Made by a program: the position numbers and the translations under genes. The notes below the pieces were generated by a model. It saw only the letters and a program-made list of their open reading frames with translations. It did not search any database and had not been told where the DNA came from. Shown here one piece after another: positions 32,963-38,983 of a stretch of 38,983 nucleotides of DNA. This stretch comes from Aminobacter ciceronei. GTDB lineage: Bacteria > Pseudomonadota > Alphaproteobacteria > Rhizobiales > Rhizobiaceae. Within the stretch, counting starts at the first letter, position 1, and each line of letters starts with the position of its first letter. The stretch is taken from positions 1 to 38,983 of the forward strand of contig NZ_JACJHY010000044.1 of the NCBI RefSeq assembly GCF_014138625.1, given 5' to 3'.

Positions 32963-33595
32963 TCACCGGACCTTCTCGTAGGTGACGCTTCCATCGGCGT
33001 TGGTTGTCCGCCGGAACGATTGCGACGCCAGCGGCGCAGGGTTGCCTTGTGTCGCCTCCGGCTGGCCGGCGAGCAGCTCCGCCGCCACAGCCGCGTTACG
33101 ACCGGGAGCACTTCGGGTGACTGGTTGCTCGGCCGGCCCAAAGTCGATTGCCTCACCGTCGTCCGACTGCAAGGCAAAAGAGTTCATTCGCATCTCAAGC
33201 TGATCGGTAGCCATCCCGATCCGCTGCGCTGACTCCTGCGACAGCTTGGCAGCTTTCTCGGCTTCCACCCGTATCTCTTCCAACCGGCCGTTCGTTCTGT
33301 CGATGAGAGACTGAACGCCAACGTTGAAACTGTCGAGGCGGTCGACGACACGCTTTTCAAAGCCGCCGAGATTTCCGAGCTTTTCGGCGAGTTCCCTGGT
33401 TTCGGAGAGCATGCCCCACATTTGGAACGCAACGATCATGGATACGGCAGTCAGCAACAGCAAAATCGAGGAAAACGCCGAGAGGACCCATGTGGCGCGA
33501 CGCAGCCGGCTCAGGTTGAGTTCAAGCACGGCAGATTTTTGGGCGCGGGCGTCCGGCAGTGCCAATGTCTCCGTTGCCGCCGTCGAGCTCACCAT
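32963..33595 (-). CDS. single-TM coiled-coil protein near tadD
   Basis: 210 residues from the ATG 10 bases after tadD. An N-terminal cytosolic part, one TM (WVLSAFSSILLLLTAVSMIVAF), then a long helical coiled coil (MLSETRELAEKLGNLGGFEKRVVDRLDSFNVGVQSLIDRTNGRLEEIRVEAEKAAKLSQESAQR, in pieces), and a polar tail ending NADGSVTYEKVR. No enzyme motif. Probably in one operon with tadD. It could be a periplasmic brace or scaffold for the pilus machine, which is an inference from the shape and location. Confidence 0.75.
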   Translation of the reverse strand: MVSSTAATETLALPDARAQKSAVLELNLSRLRRATWVLSAFSSILLLLTAVSMIVAFQMWGMLSETRELAEKLGNLGGFEKRVVDRLDSFNVGVQSLIDRTNGRLEEIRVEAEKAAKLSQESAQRIGMATDQLEMRMNSFALQSDDGEAIDFGPAEQPVTRSAPGRNAAVAAELLAGQPEATQGNPAPLASQSFRRTTNADGSVTYEKVR

Positions 33596-33605
33596 CGCCC
33601 CGCTG

Positions 33606-34130
33606 TTAACCGCGTTCTGCAAGCGATGCACTGTTTCGCATCAGTTCCAGATTGTTGGCCGTGGTTTCATTTGAAGGATCGATTTCATAGGCCTTGACAA
33701 AGTATCGTCGCGCTCGAGGTAGATCGCCACGCAGCAGATAAGAGTAACCGCGGTTGTTCAGGAACTCTGGCCTGTTGGGGATCATTTTCTCAAGTTTTGC
33801 ATACGCAAGGTCTGCATTGTCAAAACGCCCCAAATGATCTGCCGACGCAGCATAGCCGAGCCACGCCTGCGGGTCTTTGGGATAAACCTCGACAGCCTTC
33901 TTGAACAAGGCATAGGACTTGCCGAAATTGCGCTCCTTGAACTGGACTTTTCCCTTCTGCACCAGTTCGTCCGTGGGATAATATGATGCGTCAGACAGGT
34001 CATTCACGGAGTCGGCACTGTCGCCGAAACTTGACATATCCTCCGCGCCGCCAGCCGACTTAACGTTCGACTGACAGCCAGCAACCATTGCACAGACTGC
34101 CAAGCAGATGACCGAAAGGACTTTGGCCAA
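33606..34130 (-). CDS. tadD: Tad pilus TPR lipoprotein TadD
   Basis: 174 residues. Signal peptide with lipobox (VICLAVCAMVAGC, Cys19), then an acidic linker and three TPR units (about 58-165: VQKGKVQFKERNFGKSYALFKKAVEVYP, AWLGYAASADHLGRFDNADLAYAKLEKMIP, FLNNRGYSYLLRGDLPRARRYFVKAYEIDP, in pieces). TadD is an outer-membrane lipoprotein thought to help secretin assembly. Separated from the main operon but in the same locus, followed by the coiled-coil gene. Confidence 0.9.
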   Translation of the reverse strand: MAKVLSVICLAVCAMVAGCQSNVKSAGGAEDMSSFGDSADSVNDLSDASYYPTDELVQKGKVQFKERNFGKSYALFKKAVEVYPKDPQAWLGYAASADHLGRFDNADLAYAKLEKMIPNRPEFLNNRGYSYLLRGDLPRARRYFVKAYEIDPSNETTANNLELMRNSASLAERG

Positions 34131-34315
34131 TGCGGCCTCCTCAGGCTAAATAAGATATGTTATTGCCATATACGCCGGTGCTAATGAAGGAATTCGTAAT
34201 GGCGTTGTTCCCCAGCGTTGAGATTGCGCGAGCTTGTTGCAAAATTGCCATAGGCGGCCCTATTTGATTTTGCGGCTCGGATTGAAATGTCTAAGAGAAT
34301 TTAGGGGTTCGCTGC
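34131..34315. other. divergent gap between tadD and the AAA ATPase
   Basis: 185 bases that should hold the promoters of both genes. The ATPase start has AGGGG upstream. No clear palindrome was found. Confidence 0.4.
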
Positions 34316-35611
34316 ATGACCGAAACAGCGCATCAGGTCGAATTTCAGGGGGGGTTCTACGTCCCCAAAATTCCTTCCACAATCGAAGAAACTGGCCTCG
34401 AGCAGGAAATCCTGCTCAAACTTCTAGCAAAAACCTTGCATACCCATGGCACAATGACGGCGAGCGCAATGGCGTGGGAAATACGCCTTCCGGTCGCTGT
34501 AGTGAGTACCCTTGTGAAGGAGCTTCAACGCCTCCAGCTTATAGAAGCAAAAGGACTGACCGGTGCGGACATGCGCGGAGAGGTGCGCTACGCTTTGGGC
34601 GGTCGAGGTCACGACTATGCGCTCGATGCGATGGCTCAGTCACAATATGTCGGGCCGGCGCCCGTTACCCTCGAAGACTTCGTGGCACAAATCCAGCGGC
34701 AATCCATAGGTACGGAGCGTCTATCGCGTAATGCGATCATAGCCGCCCTTTCTCATCTGGTTCTGCCCGAGAGCCTCGTTGACACGATAGGACCAGCAGT
34801 CAATTCGGCACGATCGATCCTACTGTATGGTGAACCCGGAAACGGGAAAACCAGCATCGCAGAGGCAATAGGAAAGGCGTTCAGGGATGCAATCTACTTG
34901 CCCTATTCGTTTATCGTGGGCGGGCAGATCATCAATTTCTTCGATTCGGCCGTTCATACGCCAGTCGAGGCGCAGGATCGAAGCTCTTCCAAGCCAATTT
35001 TTGATCAACGATGGCAATTGTGCAGACGACCCTTGGTTATTACCGGCGGCGAACTCACTTTAGATATGCTCGATCTGGCGTTCGACGCCGCATCGCGCGT
35101 CTATGAAGCACCGGTGCATTTCAAGGCAACCGGCGGTGTCTTCGTTGTCGACGATTTCGGACGTCAGCGCACCGATCCGCAAGCCGTTCTCAACCGTTGG
35201 ATTGTCCCGCTGGAGCGCGGGTTCGATCAGCTTACACTGAACACTGGAAGGAAGTTCTCTGTACCGTTTGACCAATTGGTCATTTTCTCGACCAACATAG
35301 AACCGAAGAACCTTGCAGATGCAGGAGCGCTGCGCCGGCTTTACTACAAAATTGAGATTCCGACACCAACTGCCGCGGATTATCATTCGATTTTTGTCGA
35401 CGTTTGCGAAAGGCGGGGGATTGAGTTCAATCTGACAATCTTTGAGAAATTCTTTACCGAATATTATTTGTCAAAGGGCGCCACGCCTGCCGGCCACCAC
35501 CCAAGGTATCTAATCGACTTTGTCATCTCGACCTGTCAGTTTCGCGGAGAGCCGCCATATATGAACTCGACACTGCTCGGAGCAGCGTGGCAAAATCTTG
35601 TGCCTCGTTAA
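34316..35611 (+). CDS. AAA ATPase with N-terminal winged helix, tad-linked
   Basis: 431 residues. An N-terminal winged helix-like domain (about 33-85: LHTHGTMTASAMAWEIRLPVAVVSTLVKELQRLQLIEAKG, in pieces) followed by a AAA+ module: Walker A GEPGNGKTS (172-180), Walker B VFVVDDFG (276-282), sensor-1 LVIFSTN (321-327) and a possible arginine finger R340. Cytosolic, no signal. It is divergent from tadD. Similar ATPases beside rhizobial tad clusters are known to me only as hypothetical neighbours. A role in pilus regulation or remodelling is an inference. Sure about the fold, unsure about the job. Confidence 0.88.
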   Translation: MTETAHQVEFQGGFYVPKIPSTIEETGLEQEILLKLLAKTLHTHGTMTASAMAWEIRLPVAVVSTLVKELQRLQLIEAKGLTGADMRGEVRYALGGRGHDYALDAMAQSQYVGPAPVTLEDFVAQIQRQSIGTERLSRNAIIAALSHLVLPESLVDTIGPAVNSARSILLYGEPGNGKTSIAEAIGKAFRDAIYLPYSFIVGGQIINFFDSAVHTPVEAQDRSSSKPIFDQRWQLCRRPLVITGGELTLDMLDLAFDAASRVYEAPVHFKATGGVFVVDDFGRQRTDPQAVLNRWIVPLERGFDQLTLNTGRKFSVPFDQLVIFSTNIEPKNLADAGALRRLYYKIEIPTPTAADYHSIFVDVCERRGIEFNLTIFEKFFTEYYLSKGATPAGHHPRYLIDFVISTCQFRGEPPYMNSTLLGAAWQNLVPR

Positions 35612-35786
35612 CTAAAAAATGGTCTCTTGTTGAATCCGTCGGCTGTCATGAGGTGTATTAAAGTACCTATGTTTATGACGGGCGGCGGCATAGACAGCCC
35701 TGACGATATCAAGATGGCGCTGGATTGCATCGCCAAGGGGTTTCAGGCCGACCTCAGAACAATGTAATTTGGCTACTCGTTGTGCC

Positions 35787-36052
35787 ATGGTGTTCAATCT
35801 GATCGATGAGGTTGCGTCTGATGGACCCACTGTTGTAATTCCGGGGGAGCGGCGGAGCAGGATGGGCGGTTGCTATCATCGTCATTATCGCCGCAGTGGT
35901 CGCATTGTTCGTTTTCACCCGAGGCGATTGGGGCGGTAGTCGAGCACCAGTTGGCGCCGGCAGCACCCGCAGCGCCGACCTCCGCTGCTCCGGAACCTGC
36001 CGCGCCAGCGGAACCGGCACCCGCCCCGACAGCGCCAGCCGCCCCGGCTCAG
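35787..36052 (+). pseudogene. frameshifted small membrane protein with Ala/Pro-rich tail
   Basis: Pieces in different frames give an N-terminus MVFNLIDEVASDGPTVVIPG, a TM (GWAVAIIVIIAAVVALFVFTRGD) and a tail EHQLAPAAPAAPTSAAPEP ending APAAPAQ. One frame change lies between VVIPG and the TM near 35850, and another between RGDW and the tail near 35930. The whole looks like a short rhizobial membrane protein broken by two small indels. Sequencing error is an alternative. A good terminator follows. Confidence 0.55.
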
Positions 36053-36084
36053 TAAATCTGCGGAGATCCCCTCCGCTGTCAATA

Positions 36085-36116
36085 AAGACCAGCCGGAGTT
36101 CCGACAGGTCTTTTCT
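36085..36116 (+). terminator. intrinsic terminator
   Basis: AAGACC (36085-36090) pairs with GGTCTT (36107-36112), with an inner CGGA-GT-TCCG pairing, followed by TTCTT. It serves the Ala/Pro-rich gene and possibly the cupin gene from the other side. Confidence 0.65.
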
Positions 36117-36186
36117 TGACTTGGGAACGAGAGGGCAGGCCTCGCCCTGTCGCGAGGAATTTTTCTGTGTTGATGCGTCCGGATCC

Positions 36187-36612
36187 CTATGCAGCCTTCA
36201 GGTTAATCACCCGCATCACTGCGACGACTGTTCCGTTGTTCGTAGCAGCCTCTTTCGTGCTCCCCTTGCCGCAACTCCATACGTCGCCTTCCTTGGCTGT
36301 GAACTCCATGTCACCAGTTGTGACCTGCAGTTCGCCCTCAGTGATCGTGCACACCATGTCATCCGCCATGACGTCCCCCAACGGGCTGGTCCCTTTTGGC
36401 TGATAGACGACGTCTTCCATGGCGATGCTCTTGTATCCCTTGATGTGGGAGTCTCGTGTTCCAAGCGTGATGAGCCGAACGCCGGGAAAAATCTCTGTGC
36501 CATCGGTCGGACCGTAGGTCTTGGCCGCTACCGGAGTCGGCAATGTGACCAATAGCGGGGCCGACAACGAGGTCGCACCAAGGGCGAGAGCATTACGTCG
36601 GTTCATCTTCAT
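36187..36612 (-). CDS. Tat-exported small cupin protein
   Basis: 141 residues with a twin-arginine signal (MNRRNALALGATSLSAPLLV, cut near VAA|KTYG). The mature part is a cupin barrel: DVVYQPKGTSPLG, MVCTITEGELQVTTGDMEFTAKEGDVWSCGKGS and VVAVMRVINL. The metal-ligand histidines usual in cupins are not clearly present, so it may be a binding protein. GGAAGGATGA upstream supports the ATG. Stands alone, opposite the terminator. Confidence 0.85.
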   Translation of the reverse strand: MKMNRRNALALGATSLSAPLLVTLPTPVAAKTYGPTDGTEIFPGVRLITLGTRDSHIKGYKSIAMEDVVYQPKGTSPLGDVMADDMVCTITEGELQVTTGDMEFTAKEGDVWSCGKGSTKEAATNNGTVVAVMRVINLKAA

Positions 36613-36851
36613 AGCATCATCCTTCCCTGGTTAGTCCGCCCCTCGGGCGAACCTGATATTTTACGCGCCCGCGCAGCCAAATAGTCAAACAGAATTGAGC
36701 AGGCCCGATGTCCGGCAGGAGGCTTGGAATGAACTCCCGAGGTCAGCCGCTCGGTGCGATAACGCCACCTGGGGCTCGCGCTCCAAGCGATAACGCCTGC
36801 GTGTTCGTTTTCGACAGTCTTGGCGAAGCGGACGGCGGAGGCGTCGCCTAT

Positions 36852-37160
36852 TCAATGGAGGATAGGCTTTGTCTCCGACTGCACAATAAACCCTGCCAAG
36901 CAGTCTAGCACTTCCTCGATGACGTCCATGGACGGCCATTTCAACATTGGCTGTTTGCCATCAGCCGTACCGAGGATCGGGACCACCTTGAAGCTCCTAT
37001 CGTCCTGTTCCCCGGACACCATTGTCACCGTGAATTTCATATTTGGGAACCGGCGTTCGAGTTCTGTCGCTATCTCGCGTCGTCTAGTGTCAAACCATAC
37101 GCCCGCTGGCGGAATGACTAAGAACTCACGGGTTTCCCCATCTTCGGCTTTTATTGGCAT
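36852..37160 (-). CDS. hypothetical protein, 102 residues
   Basis: Starts at an ATG with GAGGGC upstream. Reads as an alpha/beta protein (REFLVIPPAGVWFDTRRREIATELERRFPNMKFTVTMVSG in pieces, FKVVPILGT, MDVIEEVLDCLAGFIV). No signal, membrane segment or known family is recognised. Probably the last gene of a minus-strand group starting with the DUF3606 gene. Confidence 0.65.
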   Translation of the reverse strand: MPIKAEDGETREFLVIPPAGVWFDTRRREIATELERRFPNMKFTVTMVSGEQDDRSFKVVPILGTADGKQPMLKWPSMDVIEEVLDCLAGFIVQSETKPILH

Positions 37161-37290
37161 CGCGAGCCCTCATTTGAGGAGGAAACTCTCTCACGTGCCT
37201 GCTCTTCTGCCAATCGTAGACGAGCCCTGCCGGGCGCGCGAAGCGGAGTGCTGGATCGAAATAGATCGTGATGCCTGCAGCCCTTGTGGG

Positions 37291-37677
37291 TCAGGTCTTC
37301 TTATGAACCCTTGGTTTTGTCTTGAGCGCCGACTTTGCCGGTTTGGGCACTGACTTCTTGGGTTTTGTCGTCGGCTTCTTCGGGCCCGGGTTCTTCCCAC
37401 CCTCCAAAAGCGTCTCAGGCTTGTCGATCGGATCATCGACCTTCTTCGAATCCTTCCGCCCCGCGACGACATCCGCTAAACCAACGACGTTGGATTTGCG
37501 CTCGATTGCAAGCTTTCGCTCGCGCTCGAGGGCGGTGGTAGCCTCATCCAAGCGAGATTTTTCTTCCTTGACCGCTTTGTGATCCGATCTGGCTTTCTCT
37601 AAGTTGGCTGGCTCCCGCGGCCCAGAGCGACCTACCAAGCGACGAAATGCGTTCTTAAATGCTTGAAGTATTCCCAT
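37291..37677 (-). CDS. Lys/Pro-rich basic protein
   Basis: 128 residues from the second ATG, which has GGAGG nine bases upstream. An N-terminal amphipathic part (GILQAFKNAFRRLVGR), a charged coiled-coil-like region (KARSDHKAVKEEKSRLDEATTALERERK) and a C-terminal tail of KKPTTKPKKSVPKPAKSA type, like histone-H1 or AlgP tails. Could bind nucleic acid or anionic polymers. Next to the DNA ligase gene, so a DNA-related role is possible, but this is not shown. Confidence 0.6.
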   Translation of the reverse strand: MGILQAFKNAFRRLVGRSGPREPANLEKARSDHKAVKEEKSRLDEATTALERERKLAIERKSNVVGLADVVAGRKDSKKVDDPIDKPETLLEGGKNPGPKKPTTKPKKSVPKPAKSALKTKPRVHKKT

Positions 37678-37726
37678 GCTTCCCATCCTCCACCTTGACC
37701 TATTCGGCGCCGGTTCCTCGTGCGGG

Positions 37727-38620
37727 TCAAGGTACCAGCACCTCAGTCACCGTTGCGTGCCGAAGTTTCTCCTCGCCCTTTAGATGCTTGGCCATGACCT
37801 TTAGGACCGGATGCACCGGTACTGCAGCCTTGTTGCCGGCGCCGATTGGTGTAGCGAAGTGGCTTGTGTGCAGGAACTGCAGCGTTTGCCAAAACTCGTC
37901 GCGCCGATCTTGGCGGATGACGGGAATAGCGCGGCCGACAAAGCGCATAACAGCGTCAGTCTCTTCGGCGAGGAGGAGGGACATAGCAGCGCCCCGTTTT
38001 TGCTCATAGCCAATCACTACAAATTCGCCTGTGATGTAACTCTTGGTCTTCAGCCAGTGCTTTGACGGACCGCCTCGATAGACACTGGCGCGCCGCTTGG
38101 ACACGATGCCTTCGAGATCCATCTTTTCGACAGCGGCAAAGAACTCGGCGCCGGAGCCTTCGAACGCCTGGCTGAATTGCAGCGGGCAGGTGGGCCGCGG
38201 ATCTCCGAGCAACTCATGCAGCCGTAGTCGTCGGTCTTCACAGCGTTGCTTGCGGAGGTCGTTGCCGTCGAGGCAGAGGAGATCAAAGGCATAGAACACC
38301 AAGCTCGAGCCTTCCCAGCGTATGGCGCTGGCAAGCTTCTTAAAGCTGTGTCGGCCGCTTTCGTCCTGTACCACCATCTCGCCGTCAACGATCGCGTCGC
38401 GTGGGATCAGCTCGCGCGCGGCGGCGAGCACAGCCGCATACTTCATCGACCAATCGTGGCCATTGCGCGTGAAGGCGCGCGCGCGACCGCCGGCAAGGTG
38501 GAACTGCGTGCGGTAGCCGTCATATTTGATTTCGTGCGTCCAGCGGTCGCCTTCAGGCGGCTTGTCGACCAACGTCGGGATACACGGCGGCATGAACGCG
38601 GACCGGCGCTGGTCCCTCAT
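37727..38620 (-). CDS. ATP-dependent DNA ligase (LigD/LigC type)
   Basis: 297 residues. Nucleotidyltransferase motifs are complete: I EIKYDGYR with the adenylated Lys32, Ia RNGHDW, III DGEMVV (79-84), IIIa FDLLCL, IV EGIVSK (170-175), V WLKTK (189-193). An OB-type C-terminal domain follows (FVVIGYEQKRG to about 290). It is a stand-alone ligase domain without the polymerase and nuclease parts of LigD. Rhizobia carry several such ligases, some acting with Ku in end joining. Ku is not in the window. It starts three bases after the DUF3606 gene, which suggests coupling. Confidence 0.93.
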   Translation of the reverse strand: MRDQRRSAFMPPCIPTLVDKPPEGDRWTHEIKYDGYRTQFHLAGGRARAFTRNGHDWSMKYAAVLAAARELIPRDAIVDGEMVVQDESGRHSFKKLASAIRWEGSSLVFYAFDLLCLDGNDLRKQRCEDRRLRLHELLGDPRPTCPLQFSQAFEGSGAEFFAAVEKMDLEGIVSKRRASVYRGGPSKHWLKTKSYITGEFVVIGYEQKRGAAMSLLLAEETDAVMRFVGRAIPVIRQDRRDEFWQTLQFLHTSHFATPIGAGNKAAVPVHPVLKVMAKHLKGEEKLRHATVTEVLVP

Positions 38621-38623
38621 CGG

Positions 38624-38809
38624 TCAGCCGTAGAATCGCTGCGCCATGATGGCGTCGAGCTTACTGCGCGATGAGCCGTAGCGCTTGATAATCGTGGCGG
38701 CCTCGCCTCGGCTCAGGTCGTACTTGCGGGCGAAATCGTCTACCTCGTATTCCTGCACGGATGATACGAGTTTGCGGTCTTCTTTCGTCTTGGCTGGATC
38801 GTCGGGCAT
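38624..38809 (-). CDS. DUF3606 small protein
   Basis: 61 residues with the DUF3606 pattern: a charged N-terminus (DDPAKTKEDRKLVS), then EYEVDDFARKYDLSRGEAATIIKRYGSSRSKLDAIM. Helical and possibly nucleic-acid binding; the family function is unknown. GGAGGCTC upstream of the ATG. First gene of a minus-strand group with the DNA ligase, and DUF3606 genes are often found with ligase/Ku genes in rhizobia. Confidence 0.85.
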   Translation of the reverse strand: MPDDPAKTKEDRKLVSSVQEYEVDDFARKYDLSRGEAATIIKRYGSSRSKLDAIMAQRFYG

Positions 38810-38833
38810 TTCAGAGCCTCCAGTTAATATTAG

Positions 38834-38983
38834 GAAACTCTAAAACGCTCCGCCGCGCAATCCGATCCCGCTGAGGTTGCAGATCGGGCGAAGAACGATG
38901 CCTTAGGCATCGCGGTCGCTGTCGCCCGTTTCCTGGCTCTCACGGGCTGTCGAAGAAGCGAGGCAGTGAGCCTGAAGTGGACC
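38834..38983 (+). pseudogene. tyrosine recombinase (integrase) fragment at window edge
   Basis: An open plus-strand frame with no start codon reads AKNDALGIAVAVARFLALTGCRRSEAVSLKW. The TGCRRSEAVSLKW part is box I of tyrosine recombinases with the catalytic Arg. The N-terminal domain is missing because the frame begins at a stop (TAG at 38831) within the upstream region of the DUF3606 gene. The C-terminal part lies beyond the window. A truncated integrase, most likely the remnant of a phage or island. Confidence 0.7.

Noticed and set aside
36729-36908. Plus-strand frame of 59 codons with AGGAGG upstream
   Set aside because: It overlaps the 3' end of the 102-residue gene on the other strand, and its sequence looks random; the ribosome-binding site alone is not enough.

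Overview
The window looks like DNA from an alphaproteobacterium of the order Hyphomicrobiales (Rhizobiales), most like Mesorhizobium or a close relative. The basis is a Ros/MucR-type regulator, rhizobial-type IS66 elements, a DUF3606 gene beside a LigD-like DNA ligase, a Caulobacter/rhizobial-type tad (Flp pilus) locus, and moderately high GC with AT-rich gaps. No rRNA, tRNA or CRISPR array was seen. All functions come from motif recognition by eye; no database search was possible.

Bases 1-18,000 are a signalling and scrap region. Three cyclic-di-GMP genes lie within 9 kb: a CHASE-PAS-GGDEF-EAL protein, a small membrane GGDEF protein with a variant GGTEF site, and a CHASE4-GGDEF-EAL protein with a dead GGDEF site. 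A STAS-like slr1659-type regulator follows. A MucR-like regulator lacking one zinc ligand, a secreted small protein, a LysR regulator divergent from a DUF4242 gene, and an acyltransferase-3 gene lie among them. Between these genes are many decayed pieces: an IS66 transposase tail, an IS110 transposase tail, part of a SulP permease and two LysR fragments related to the intact LysR gene. A complete IS66-family element (15055-17865) has 16-bp perfect terminal repeats and a perfect 8-bp target duplication, but its tnpC is broken.

Bases 18,181-35,611 hold a tad pilus locus. A long minus-strand operon runs flp, cpaB, cpaC, a short lipoprotein, tadG, tadE, a second tadE-like gene, cpaE, an L,D-transpeptidase, cpaF, tadB, tadC. 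Divergent from it, on the plus strand, are the prepilin peptidase cpaA and two tandem PAP2-type membrane phosphatases. Further minus-strand genes encode a small membrane protein, a coiled-coil membrane protein and the TPR lipoprotein TadD. A plus-strand AAA ATPase with an N-terminal winged helix closes the group. Together these would process pilin, cross the wall, assemble and energise the pilus. The L,D-transpeptidase, PAP2 pair, AAA ATPase and coiled-coil protein look like accessory parts not in the minimal tad set.

Bases 35,600-38,983 are again mixed: a frameshifted Ala/Pro-rich membrane gene with a terminator, a Tat-exported cupin, two small uncharacterised genes, a LigD/LigC-like ATP-dependent DNA ligase, a DUF3606 gene and a truncated tyrosine integrase running off the end. 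The integrase piece suggests the edge of a mobile or recombined region.
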